From NCBI GenBank assembly GCA_038323575.1, contig JBBQHB010000005.1, positions 1-64,000 of the forward strand: a stretch of DNA of 64,000 nucleotides, read 5' to 3'. The notes under the pieces are model-generated. The model ran no database searches. It saw only the letters and a list, made by a program, of their open reading frames with translations, and was not told the DNA's origin. Position numbers and translations under genes: made by a program. Below are positions 37,415-46,170 of this stretch, one piece after another (position 1 is the first letter of the stretch; each line of letters opens with the position of its first letter). The DNA is from CAINVV01 sp038323575 (GTDB lineage: Bacteria > Bacteroidota > Bacteroidia > Bacteroidales > Prolixibacteraceae).

Positions 37415-37448
37415 TCAACCACAGATTGCACAAATTACACAGATTAAA
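37415..37448 (+). repeat. Left inverted repeat of the GxxExxY cassette
   Basis: 34 bases, matching the reverse complement of 37938-37971 with one mismatch (G for A at base 14 of the repeat). The sequence is itself made of tandem ACAGATT / ACACAGATT-like words. Confidence 0.85.
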
Positions 37449-37473
37449 TCACAGAAAAATTGAATTCGTATTG

Positions 37474-37851
37474 TTAGAGAATAAACCGTTTGAATTGAAG
37501 TGATGCAGAGACAAAGTTAACCAGCAGACCAAGACTAAGATCAGATGCTTTTAAATAGTTGAATAATTGAGCTTTATGAATATCTGTTAATTCCTTTGCA
37601 GCCTTGATTTCGACAACAATCTTGTCAAAACAGATAAAATCAGGGTAATATTTTTTCTGCAGCAATTTTCCTTTGTAAAGGATTTTCAATCTTTTCTCTC
37701 TTTCAAAGAGGAGTGCGTTTTCAATAAATTCAAATTGCAAAGCTTCCTGATAAACAGCTTCTTTGAACCCACATCCAAGTTGTTTGTGTACTTCCATACA
37801 GCATCCAATTATCAGGAAACTTTCATCTTTGTATAGAAATTCTTCTTTCAT
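37474..37851 (-). CDS. GxxExxY protein
   Basis: 125 residues of the GxxExxY family: GCGFKEAVYQEAL contains the signature G-x-x-E-x-x-Y (about residues 28-34). The rest has a PD-(D/E)xK-like arrangement, with YPDFICFDKIVVEIKAAKEL supplying the Asp and the Glu-x-Lys. Members are suspected small nucleases of unknown role that occur in variable numbers and often beside repeats. The gene is antisense to the selenium operon, and its repeat-bounded position suggests selfish or regulatory maintenance rather than selenium metabolism. Confidence 0.9.
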   Translation of the reverse strand: MKEEFLYKDESFLIIGCCMEVHKQLGCGFKEAVYQEALQFEFIENALLFEREKRLKILYKGKLLQKKYYPDFICFDKIVVEIKAAKELTDIHKAQLFNYLKASDLSLGLLVNFVSASLQFKRFIL

Positions 37852-37937
37852 CTGTTAATAATTTGAAGATGAAGTATTTGCTCCTAATAAGTTACACTAA
37901 TTGAAATTAATAAAAGAATATTTTGTTGTTTTTTTAT

Positions 37938-37971
37938 TTTAATCTGTGTAATTTGTGTAATCTGTGGTTGA
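37938..37971 (-). repeat. Right inverted repeat of the GxxExxY cassette
   Basis: Reverse complement of the left repeat, one mismatch in 34. It ends 20 bases before the selD ATG and probably supplies its leader sequence. Confidence 0.85.
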
Positions 37972-37991
37972 AATGGGGTTATTTTGCATTT

Positions 37992-39035
37992 ATGAGTTAT
38001 TTCGATTTGTTAGCTACTGTTGAGCAAGGTGGTTGTTCGGCCAAGCTTTCGCCGGTTCAGTTGGGTGAGATCCTGGCTAAGCTGCCCAAAGTTGAGCATC
38101 CCAATCTGATGGTCGGCATTGAAACGCACGATGATGCAGGTGTTTATAAGATGAATGAGGAGACCGCGCTGATTTACACCACAGATTTTTTCCCGCCGGT
38201 TTGCAGCGATGGGTATGAGTTTGGACAGATTGCCGCTGCCAATGCCCTGAGCGATGTTTATGCGATGGGAGGCACCCCGCTGCTGGTTCTGAACCTGATG
38301 ATGTTCCCGGCGTCCAAAATTCCGCTAGAAGTATTTGGCGCTATCCTGCAGGGAGGTCACGATAAAGTGGTTGAGGCCGGGGCACTGGTGCTAGGCGGTC
38401 ATACCATAGAGGATTATCCGCCGAAATTCGGACTGGCTGTTGTTGGCACAGTTCATCCTGACCGGCTAATCACCAATTCGGGTGTAAGGGCTGGCGACAG
38501 GCTTATCCTGACCAAACCGCTTGGTACAGGTGTGATCCTCGCCGGACAGCGAAACGGGATGACAGATGAAGCCACTGTCAGAAAAGCGCTTGATTGTATG
38601 AAAATGCTGAATAACAGTGGTGCTGTAGTGATGCAGGAGTTCAACCTGAAAGGCGCTACCGATATTACCGGATTTGGACTGCTGGGTCATGCCATGCGCA
38701 TGGCAGATGCAAGTAATGTCACCATCCGGATTCAATCCCTGGATTTACCTCATTTCCCGGAGTCTATAACACTGCTTGAGGAGGGATGTATCCCGGGTGC
38801 GGCCTTCAGGAACCTGGAATTTGTGCAGGAGAGCACCATTTTCGGTTCATCGCTGGCTTACGAACGCAAAATGTTGTGCTGCGATGCCCAGACTTCCGGA
38901 GGATTGCTGATGGCCGTTCCGGCCGACAGAGCGGATGAAGTCCTGATATTGTTAAAAACAAATGCAGGCTTGCCCGAATCTGCCGTCATCGGGGAAGCAT
39001 TGCCAAGAAGTAAAAAAAGTTTGTACCTCGATTAG
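37992..39035 (+). CDS. selD: Selenide, water dikinase (selenophosphate synthase)
   Basis: About 347 residues from ATG 37992; the in-frame TTG at 37923 lies in the flanking repeat and is rejected. SelD makes selenophosphate from selenide and ATP. The catalytic Cys15 and Lys18 are in QGGCSAKLSP (E. coli has Cys17-Lys20); it uses Cys, not selenocysteine. The second Cys of the E. coli GCGCK loop is replaced by Ala. ATP/Mg motifs include THDDAGVY and TTDFFPPV, and the glycine-rich loop reads GAGCG-type equivalents in VLGGHTIEDYPPKFG. It is the last gene of the selenium operon, convergent with a small exported protein gene. Confidence 0.95.
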   Translation: MSYFDLLATVEQGGCSAKLSPVQLGEILAKLPKVEHPNLMVGIETHDDAGVYKMNEETALIYTTDFFPPVCSDGYEFGQIAAANALSDVYAMGGTPLLVLNLMMFPASKIPLEVFGAILQGGHDKVVEAGALVLGGHTIEDYPPKFGLAVVGTVHPDRLITNSGVRAGDRLILTKPLGTGVILAGQRNGMTDEATVRKALDCMKMLNNSGAVVMQEFNLKGATDITGFGLLGHAMRMADASNVTIRIQSLDLPHFPESITLLEEGCIPGAAFRNLEFVQESTIFGSSLAYERKMLCCDAQTSGGLLMAVPADRADEVLILLKTNAGLPESAVIGEALPRSKKSLYLD

Positions 39036-39036
39036 C

Positions 39037-39291
39037 CTATTTTTTCTTTTTGCGCAGCATGAAAGCAATACCTCCGGCAAATATAATGCCTGCAGCAACG
39101 CCATAGATTGTGGAATTGCTTCCGCCTTTGGAGCTGTTTTCGTCTTCAGATGCCTGGTAAAAAACAGGTTTGGCGGCTTTGTCGGCATTGATAGTGTCTT
39201 TGTCGGCTTTTGGTTGTTGGGCCATTGCAACAGCTGCAATGTTCAGCAGCAGCATACCTGCCAGTGATAAACGAATGATGTTCTTTTTCAT
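39037..39291 (-). CDS. Small exported protein with C-terminal membrane anchor
   Basis: 84 residues from ATG 39291. A signal peptide (MKKNIIRLSLAGMLLLNIAA, cleaved near AVAMAQ) is followed by a short polar linker rich in K/D/S and a C-terminal membrane segment IYGVAAGIIFAGGIAFML followed by RKKKK. The layout resembles surface-anchored or tail-sorted proteins but there is no LPxTG motif. Function unknown. A longer in-frame start (39354) has a poorer signal. The stop lies 1 base beyond the selD stop, on the opposite strand. Confidence 0.65.
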   Translation of the reverse strand: MKKNIIRLSLAGMLLLNIAAVAMAQQPKADKDTINADKAAKPVFYQASEDENSSKGGSNSTIYGVAAGIIFAGGIAFMLRKKKK

Positions 39292-39350
39292 TTTTGATAA
39301 TGTATTTAATAAATATAGTAATGTATAATTATTTGCAACGCTCCGGAATT

Positions 39351-41462
39351 TCACTCGGTCCCTGAGCGAAGGGCTAATTCATCGTATTTCTTTGCCACCT
39401 CCGGATCCGAAATCCGGTAACTATCTGCCAGGCCGACAATGGCAGGTTTAAATCCGGGATTCATTGTCAGACAGGATTTTAGCAGTTCACGCGCTTTTTT
39501 TTCCTTCTTCTGTCTTACCAGGATTTTCGCCAGCGCGGGATAAGCGTCAAAATATTTCCGGTTGATCCCAATCAGCTTTTGGTACAAATCGGCTGCCCCG
39601 TCCTGATCCCCCATTTCTGCAAGGATATTTGCCTGAAACATCAGGATAAGTTCGCATTCCGGATTAATTTCCAACCCCTTTTTCAGGAGCACAAATGCTT
39701 TTTCCTTGTCCCCCAGATTGTAAAAGACCGATGCAAAATTAAAAAAGATTATTTCATCCTGACCATTTTTTTTGACAGCCTCTTCAAAGTATTTTACTGC
39801 ATCATCCGGCTGATGCTGATTAAATTCCTGATAACCAAGAAAATCAGCCTTTGTTTCACGTTTTAAAACGGCACAGACAGGAACTCCGTCGGTTTCGATT
39901 ACCTTGATACTATTCTTTGGAGGCCAGTTCCCGTTTTTAAGCAAAACCGGCGAGATGTAACTGTTGGCAACGATGCAGAAATCCCAGTCCTGCTGGCTTC
40001 TTTCGTTGAAGGGAAAATATTTTACGGAAAGATTCTTTTCGTTCCGGAAGAACCAGTCGATAGGGAAATTAGTTCCGATTTTCAGACTGTCGCCGGGATG
40101 GTTCTGTTTCAGGTAACTGATCAGCCATTCCGATCCTTCGCGCATGGAATGGTAATAATAATCAGTTTCATAATTGCCGTAAGCGCCCTTCAGTCCGCCA
40201 ACCAACTGATTGTAATAGAGGTAATAATAAGGATGATTTCTGACCATGAAACTGAACGGATGCCAGCCCAGCAGCAACACAACAGTGATAACCAGACCCT
40301 TTCTGAGTCTCGTTTTGAAAAAGAGCAACAAATGCCACAACCCGATGGCGGAAAGAATCACTATTCCCGGATAGATAAAAAGGAAATGCCTCCAGGAGCC
40401 GTAAAGATTCGATTTTTCATAAATTACAAATAGTATTGGAAAGAGAATCGTAAAGATCAAAAGGGCATATTTCAGCCAATCTTTCCTTATGGCTTTCCCG
40501 GTTACGGAAACAAAACCGAGGATGCCGGCCCACACAAGCAACGGAATGGTAATCAGCATCAGTTTGGGCAGGTAGTACCAAGGCATCCAGTCCGACCACT
40601 CCAGCCTGCCTTCGAAGATCTGCCGGATGGTAGTCGGGAATTGCGCCATCACCTTGAGTGATTCCCAAAATCCCTTCGCGGGATTCTGCAAAACGTAGGG
40701 CCACAGCAGGATGCCCAATATGCAGGAAAGCAGGATGATTAAACCAATACGGACCAGTTTCCGATGGAAGAGGCGAAAGTTGATTTTGGCAGTTTCCCGG
40801 TAGGTAACAGCCTCTTTGATAAAAACAAAAAGCAAAAGGTAACAGGCAAGCAGCAACCCGCCAGTCCGGATGCTGATGCTGAAGGCGATGGAGAGGATTA
40901 GCAGGATTGCGTCCTGCCATTTTTGGTTTTCGGAAAACAGCCATTTCAGGAGGAAGAAGGTGCCGGCTATATAGGCCAGCGCAAAAGGGATATCTTTCAG
41001 GTTGTTCTCTGCATGGCCCAGAAAAGTGGGGGAGAGGGCGAACAAAAGCAGGGTCAGTATTCCGGCCCCGTACCCGGAAAGCCAAACCGCAAAGAGGGCG
41101 GCCAGCAGGACCGTCAGCCAGCCTGCAAAACCGCTGGCCAGATGGCGGAAGGCATAAATATCTTCGATGTTGAACCAACGAATCAGGATGGTCGTCAGGT
41201 TATCGAACGATTGTCCGTAATATTTAAGGTGGGTTTTCGGCGTGTTGAGCGCGCTTTGGTCTTTTCCGCAGGTGGCAAAATAGTCGTAGACCTTAACGGA
41301 TTGTTGGTAGTGAACCTCTTCGTCGCCTGAGATGCCGGCATCTTTGCTGCTGATGAGCATGAAAATGAGCAGGAGAGTGGCGCAAAAGAAAAAGATCGCT
41401 TTAGATAAATTCACCTTATTGAATAAGGTGGAATAATTTATATTGCTGATAAATAGAAACAT
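39351..41462 (-). CDS. GT39-like membrane glycosyltransferase with C-terminal TPR repeats
   Basis: 703 residues. About ten membrane segments in the first 400 residues follow the dolichyl-phosphate mannosyltransferase (GT39/ArnT-like) pattern, with an acidic first loop (SSKDAGISGDEEVHYQQSV) and APLAFRVRG-like conserved charges. Then comes a soluble part (about 470-700) with TPR-like units, for example AVKYFEEAVKKNGQDEIIFF and AFVLLKKGLEINPECELILM. It probably moves sugar from a lipid carrier to a protein or glycan; acceptor unknown. The TPR tail may bind a partner protein. It lies downstream of the R-M island on the same strand, but 22 bases after the YgjP gene. Confidence 0.8.
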   Translation of the reverse strand: MFLFISNINYSTLFNKVNLSKAIFFFCATLLLIFMLISSKDAGISGDEEVHYQQSVKVYDYFATCGKDQSALNTPKTHLKYYGQSFDNLTTILIRWFNIEDIYAFRHLASGFAGWLTVLLAALFAVWLSGYGAGILTLLLFALSPTFLGHAENNLKDIPFALAYIAGTFFLLKWLFSENQKWQDAILLILSIAFSISIRTGGLLLACYLLLFVFIKEAVTYRETAKINFRLFHRKLVRIGLIILLSCILGILLWPYVLQNPAKGFWESLKVMAQFPTTIRQIFEGRLEWSDWMPWYYLPKLMLITIPLLVWAGILGFVSVTGKAIRKDWLKYALLIFTILFPILFVIYEKSNLYGSWRHFLFIYPGIVILSAIGLWHLLLFFKTRLRKGLVITVVLLLGWHPFSFMVRNHPYYYLYYNQLVGGLKGAYGNYETDYYYHSMREGSEWLISYLKQNHPGDSLKIGTNFPIDWFFRNEKNLSVKYFPFNERSQQDWDFCIVANSYISPVLLKNGNWPPKNSIKVIETDGVPVCAVLKRETKADFLGYQEFNQHQPDDAVKYFEEAVKKNGQDEIIFFNFASVFYNLGDKEKAFVLLKKGLEINPECELILMFQANILAEMGDQDGAADLYQKLIGINRKYFDAYPALAKILVRQKKEKKARELLKSCLTMNPGFKPAIVGLADSYRISDPEVAKKYDELALRSGTE

Positions 41463-41484
41463 TAATAAATTTTATATTCGTAAA

Positions 41485-42165
41485 TCAAATTGCCATTCTA
41501 ACCCCATTCCGTTTTAACCATTGCTCATGCTTTTGATAATTGGGACACAGAGCCGAAACCTGATCCCAAAATGCCCGGGAGTGGTTCGGATGCTCCAGGT
41601 GAACCAGTTCATGAATGATGAGATAATCGAGGACTACTATGGGCGCCATTACACATCTCCAGTTGAAATAAATATTACCTGCCGGGGTACACGATGCCCA
41701 ACGTGTAGGCAGCTCCCGTATCTCAACTTTACCCGGCTTCCTTTGAACTGAATCCAGAAATAACAACAATCGTTCTTCAATTCTAAGTTTGGATTGTTTC
41801 TTGTAAAAGTATACAAATGCTTCTTTGGGATATTTAGAGGAGATACTCAGCAGAAATTTTCCATCCTTAAAAAGCAGATTCCGTTTTTGTCCTTCTACCA
41901 GATGCAAATTGTAGTTTTTTCCCAAATACATAAAGGACTGCCCCGAGACAAACTTTCTTTCGATCTGCTCCTTGTTCAACTCTTTCCAGTAAACCAGCTT
42001 TTTATGAATCTCATATTCCTTCTTTTTCAATATGCCAAGAATACGCTCTTCTTCCATACCGTCCGGAACCTGAACGCTCACCGTCCCGTCCCGTTCGATC
42101 ACGATGTGCATCGTTTTCTTTCGGGTAGTACGGGTCACCACGATGTCTAATCCATTAAGATGCAT
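41485..42165 (-). CDS. YgjP-like zinc metallopeptidase of the type I R-M operon
   Basis: 226 residues (M48/DUF45 family). The zinc motif is HELVHLEHPNHSRAFW, giving HExxH plus a downstream His ligand. An N-terminal YgjP domain precedes it. Genes of this family are commonly found next to hsdR. Here the ATG overlaps the hsdR stop by 11 bases, so it is translationally coupled to the restriction subunit and is the last gene of the island. A role in turning over restriction or modification proteins is plausible but only inference from position. Confidence 0.88.
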   Translation of the reverse strand: MHLNGLDIVVTRTTRKKTMHIVIERDGTVSVQVPDGMEEERILGILKKKEYEIHKKLVYWKELNKEQIERKFVSGQSFMYLGKNYNLHLVEGQKRNLLFKDGKFLLSISSKYPKEAFVYFYKKQSKLRIEERLLLFLDSVQRKPGKVEIRELPTRWASCTPAGNIYFNWRCVMAPIVVLDYLIIHELVHLEHPNHSRAFWDQVSALCPNYQKHEQWLKRNGVRMAI

Positions 42166-45100
42166 GAAGAATACTTTTCAGAATTTCGGAATAATTGTTT
42201 TTGGCCAGCATCATGATTTGCAGGGCAATTTCCTTGTTTTTCGCTTTCAGGCTTTGAATTCCGGTCATTCTTATACGTTGTTCTATCTTCCCGGTGACTC
42301 TCCGTTTTTCATCGTTTTTCTCCCAGAAATTGCCGATTTGAATGCCTTCTGTGATGTATTTAAAGACAAATCCGGTCAGCTCAATCAAATTTTTTTCTGA
42401 TTGTTCGGTCTGTTCTTCCTCCATCCCATCAACCAGCAAATCTAAAAAAGGTGCCTGCAAGGCGGGAACCTTTGAAACTGTGCGTCCCTTGCCTATCTCA
42501 CCCCTTAGCTCTTCCATCTCCCTGATCATGAGATCCCAATTCCCCTGGTAGCCGGAGATGATGGTATCTAACCTGTCTTTGAAATGGCGGTACAAAGAGG
42601 GATCGTGGTTTTCCAGGTTTACCTTTATCTGTTGCCTTATCGCATGTTCCATGGCCGAGGCCTTTGATTTGGAGCCTCTGTACATGTTTTCCATTTTTTT
42701 CGGAAAATCATCTGATATGATCGATACTTCCGACACCCTTTGCGCTATACCTAAATGGATCAAGTATTTATCAATCAGATTTCTGACTTTGGCGCTCGCC
42801 CATTTCAAATCAAGCGTGTCATCTTTGTAATGATAGCGGATGCGCCACATCAAATAACCGATGCGTTTGGCCGGAACCCAATGTTCACGCTGTACTGAAG
42901 GGACGTTGAAGAGCAAATCCAACCGGTCGAAGTAGTTTTTGATCAAGGTATCGAATTCGGCCCTTAGCTTCAGATTTCCGGCCATATCAATTACCGCTTC
43001 CACGATTTGGAACTCTGCACGGCCGTCCGGGATTACCTGATGCAGGAGTGCATCCATTTGAGCTATGTTTTGTTCTTCGAAAAACTGTACAATTTTCCGG
43101 TAACGCAATTCCAATTCGGGTATTTCCTTGTTGATGTCTTTGAAGTATTCGCCAAATTCGGCTAATTCGCTCTTGCACTCTTCAGCATCTTTATCTGTAT
43201 AAATACCCAACGCCCGATTCAGGTTTTTAGTGATGCCAAAATAGTCGACCACCAAACCATGGGTCTTGCCCTTCTTGGTACGGTTTACCCTTGCTATGGC
43301 CTGGAGTAAATCATGTTCCCTTAAATTTTTATCCATGTAAAGAACTTGTGCAATCGGCGCATCAAAGCCTGTCATCAGACGGTCGCAAATGCACAAAATG
43401 CCAATCCCATTCTCTGATTTGGATGGATCATGGGTATTGAAATCCTTCTTGAATGAATCGGTAATATTTTTACCGGCACCTTCTTTCCTGGCTTCGGTGA
43501 TGTAACCTGGTTCGTTGTTCGACTGCGACGATATGACCGCCCGCACTTTCAATATCTTCAATCGCTTGATCAAATCCTCATTTCTGGCTTCTCCTTCTTT
43601 GGCTTCTTCCACTGCCAGAAATTCAGGTATCAGCCTTTCCAATTCTATTTTATAACGGATTGCTGCCACGATGGATGATACTGCAACCATGGCTTTAAAT
43701 CCGTTGGAAAGTACTTCTGAAACATAGTGCGTCATGATATCCAGGGCAATGGGCTGCACCCGATTCTTGCTTTCCAGATATTCTATCATGCCACCGTAGC
43801 GCCGCTGAATCTCCTGGCGTTCCTCTTCGGTACGATGTTTGAATATCTCTTCGTATTCAAGATCAAAAACCTCTTTGTCAGATATTTCGTCCGAGGTGCT
43901 TTTACCGATGTATTTGAGGTCAACCGTTGCCCTGTCGGCAACAGAATCATTCATTTTATAAGTGTCTATGTACTCGCCGGGCAACTGACAGAATCGTTCT
44001 GCGGTTGTAATTTTGTGACGGGGTGTAATCAGGGGCGTTCCGGTGAATCCGATCCGGGTTGCCTCCGGGAAAGCCATGAACAGGTTATTGCTCATATCGC
44101 CATTTTGCGAACGGTGGGCTTCGTCAATCAGTATCAGCACTTTCTCGCTTTTGTTGATCTCCCCGAAACTTTCATATTTCGGAACAATACCCAAACGGAA
44201 CAACGCTTCTGCAGATGCCTCCTGGTTGATCCCGAATTTGTGCAGCATCACGATGTTCAGGTCGGCTGTATCGTCGCTGAGTTCTGCCAAAACCTTTTCC
44301 TCTTTGCCTGCGGGTGCCCTGCCTGTCTTTTTTGAAACGGTCCAGACCTTCTCTCCGGCCAGATGGGCCGTCTCTTCCAACTGATCTTCCAGATCGATGC
44401 GGTCGACCACCATCAATATTTTGTAATTCTTCAGATCAAAAGTGGTCCGCATTTTTTTGATCAGGAAGACCATGGTCAGGCTTTTCCCGCTTCCCTGCGT
44501 ATGCCAGATCACGCCGCTTCGCTCTTGCCAGGATTGCCCTACAAGGAGCCTGTCAATCATTTTGCCGACAGCGCGGTATTGCTGGTAGCGGCAGATAATT
44601 TTCACCTCCAGTCCGGGTTTGGCTTCCGCGTACAAGGTGAAATTCCGCATGATGTCCAGCAATATCTCGTGGTTGAACATTCCCAAAATGATCACCTCCT
44701 GCCGCTTCCCGCCGGTTTGCGTCTCTACTGTTTTGTATTTTTCGGGGAAGATATCTGTCCAGTTGAAGAAGTAATCGAATTCGGCACGGATGGTCCCGAA
44801 GCGGGCTTCCGTCCCGTAAGTTATGACATTGAAGAGATTGGTGTAAAACAGCGATTCCTTCCCTTCCGTAACGGCATAAAAATCATCATCCCGTTGGTTG
44901 CTGTACCTTCGAATCTGGGTATAGGCATCACTCAATGGCTCTGCCACGTACATCTCCTTGCATTCTATTACCACCCAGGGCATTCCGTTGACAAAACAGA
45001 CAATATCCGGTATGATGCAGGACTTGGCCGTGGTGGGGGTATCGACCCGAAACTGGTTCATGGCCACAAAACTATTGTTGCCGTAATGTTCGAAATCCAC

Positions 45101-45442
45101 CAATTTCACCGTAGGATTTTCCTCTCCTGTCTGAATGTTTTTCCCGGGCAGAGGGATGCCTTTGCGCAACATTCTGTACACATCCTTGTTGGCCTCCAGC
45201 AATTTTTTGTTTCCCTGCAGCAGGATCCGGTCGAAACAATATTCCAGTTGCTCCGACGTGGCCCATGGATTTAACCTGCTTACTGATTCCAGGAATACAC
45301 CCCTCAAAGCTACTTCGCTGAAAGTGGAGCGGTATGATTTGGAAGGATCCACCGGAATGCCTTGTCCCTGATCGATCACCTGCCAGTGTGCCTGTCGGAG
45401 TTTCTCCAGAAAAGGTTTTTCAACGTTGGTATATTCGGCCAT
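42155..45442 (-). CDS. hsdR: Type I restriction enzyme subunit R
   Basis: 1095 residues, full length for HsdR, which translocates DNA and cuts remote from unmodified sites. The N-terminal endonuclease has Asp146 and PWVVIECK (Glu160, Lys162), a PD-(D/E)xK site with downstream QxxxY. Helicase motifs: Walker A TQGSGKS (about 315-321), LIDEAHRS (DEAH), GFTGTPL, and DLLQAIARVNR (motif VI). The C terminus is a helical assembly domain. It follows the DUF3307 gene by 20 bases, not hsdM or hsdS, so its transcription may depend on the satD promoter. It overlaps the YgjP gene by 11 bases. Confidence 0.97.
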   Translation of the reverse strand: MAEYTNVEKPFLEKLRQAHWQVIDQGQGIPVDPSKSYRSTFSEVALRGVFLESVSRLNPWATSEQLEYCFDRILLQGNKKLLEANKDVYRMLRKGIPLPGKNIQTGEENPTVKLVDFEHYGNNSFVAMNQFRVDTPTTAKSCIIPDIVCFVNGMPWVVIECKEMYVAEPLSDAYTQIRRYSNQRDDDFYAVTEGKESLFYTNLFNVITYGTEARFGTIRAEFDYFFNWTDIFPEKYKTVETQTGGKRQEVIILGMFNHEILLDIMRNFTLYAEAKPGLEVKIICRYQQYRAVGKMIDRLLVGQSWQERSGVIWHTQGSGKSLTMVFLIKKMRTTFDLKNYKILMVVDRIDLEDQLEETAHLAGEKVWTVSKKTGRAPAGKEEKVLAELSDDTADLNIVMLHKFGINQEASAEALFRLGIVPKYESFGEINKSEKVLILIDEAHRSQNGDMSNNLFMAFPEATRIGFTGTPLITPRHKITTAERFCQLPGEYIDTYKMNDSVADRATVDLKYIGKSTSDEISDKEVFDLEYEEIFKHRTEEERQEIQRRYGGMIEYLESKNRVQPIALDIMTHYVSEVLSNGFKAMVAVSSIVAAIRYKIELERLIPEFLAVEEAKEGEARNEDLIKRLKILKVRAVISSQSNNEPGYITEARKEGAGKNITDSFKKDFNTHDPSKSENGIGILCICDRLMTGFDAPIAQVLYMDKNLREHDLLQAIARVNRTKKGKTHGLVVDYFGITKNLNRALGIYTDKDAEECKSELAEFGEYFKDINKEIPELELRYRKIVQFFEEQNIAQMDALLHQVIPDGRAEFQIVEAVIDMAGNLKLRAEFDTLIKNYFDRLDLLFNVPSVQREHWVPAKRIGYLMWRIRYHYKDDTLDLKWASAKVRNLIDKYLIHLGIAQRVSEVSIISDDFPKKMENMYRGSKSKASAMEHAIRQQIKVNLENHDPSLYRHFKDRLDTIISGYQGNWDLMIREMEELRGEIGKGRTVSKVPALQAPFLDLLVDGMEEEQTEQSEKNLIELTGFVFKYITEGIQIGNFWEKNDEKRRVTGKIEQRIRMTGIQSLKAKNKEIALQIMMLAKNNYSEILKSILHAS

Positions 45443-45462
45443 GCTATTACCAAAAAATCAGA

Positions 45463-46170
45463 TTATACAACAATGAATTTAGTATAGAGAACGCCAATAA
45501 CAATGGCAAGACCAAAACTTACCAAGGTGCCAATCAGTACATATTCAGTGAGTTTGCGTTCTTTTGATTCTTTAAGATCACCGAAGCGGAAGATTGATTT
45601 TGCCGCGAAGAGGAACCCGATTGCTTCCCAGTGACCTGATAAAACAAAAGCAAAGACAAAAAGACGTTCGAGTATTCCAATGGTCTTACCTGCTTCCTGT
45701 AATGAGCCGTCATCCTCATCGATTGTATGCGGCGTCCATTTTGAGATATAAAACTTTACCGCGATTGATATGGGTGTAGTGAGTGCGTATGCCGCAGTAA
45801 TAAAAACCAGTAAATGATCTGGTTTAATATTTCGTAACGGGGATTCACCGGCTGAATAAACAAGCCAAATAGCTGTAAGCAGTAAAAGATGGATAGCCTG
45901 ATCAACAAAAAAGTACCACCGTCCGTTTTCTTTTATAGAATACAGTTTAACAACATCAATAACCAGGTGCGCCAAAGCAATTATTGCCGCCCACTTCCAG
46001 AAGGTGAAATCAAATACCAGCAGCATGATAAGCGCAAAATGGATAAATGAGTGTAGGTAAAGTTGCCATGAACCCAGTTTATTTTTCTCTTTGGCTTTTA
46101 CCCAACTGTCGGGTTGCAGTAGAAAGTCGCCCATCAGATGTGCCAAAACAAGTTTTATCAAGAGTATCAT
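45463..46170 (-). CDS. DUF3307 membrane protein with four intramembrane His/Asp pairs
   Basis: 235 residues with about five membrane helices. Four helix-spaced pairs stand out: His11-x3-Asp15 (in HLMGDFLLQ), His40-x3-His44, His68-x3-Asp72 and Asp90-x3-His94. Such [HD]xxx[HD] pairs on adjacent helices suggest an intramembrane metal site like that of membrane-bound metal-dependent hydrolases. The C-terminal segment FAAKSIFRFGDLKESKERKLTEY is also conserved in the family. It overlaps the upstream satD gene by 4 bases (ATGA) and precedes hsdR by 20 bases. Function unknown; a hydrolase, channel or effector responding to a SatD product is a hypothesis. Confidence 0.85.
   Translation of the reverse strand: MILLIKLVLAHLMGDFLLQPDSWVKAKEKNKLGSWQLYLHSFIHFALIMLLVFDFTFWKWAAIIALAHLVIDVVKLYSIKENGRWYFFVDQAIHLLLLTAIWLVYSAGESPLRNIKPDHLLVFITAAYALTTPISIAVKFYISKWTPHTIDEDDGSLQEAGKTIGILERLFVFAFVLSGHWEAIGFLFAAKSIFRFGDLKESKERKLTEYVLIGTLVSFGLAIVIGVLYTKFIVV

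Larger units (their letters stand above)
37401..37988. mobile_element. Inverted-repeat-bounded GxxExxY cassette inserted in the selenium operon
   Basis: 34-bp inverted repeats with one mismatch flank the antisense GxxExxY gene: 37415-37448 and 37938-37971 (core CCACAGATT-x-CACAAATTACACAGATT). Similarity extends outward (AATAACCCC-like tails). The unit lies between DUF3343 and selD, so it interrupts the otherwise plus-strand operon. No transposase or obvious target duplication is seen. Origin as a mobile unit is inference from the repeats and antisense placement. Confidence 0.65.

Noticed and set aside
37992..39035. SelD as a selenoprotein with in-frame TGA
   Set aside because: The catalytic residue is encoded as Cys (Cys15), and no in-frame TGA is needed.
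44363..45274. A 303-codon plus-strand open frame within hsdR
   Set aside because: It is antisense to HsdR nuclease and helicase motifs; no domain is visible.
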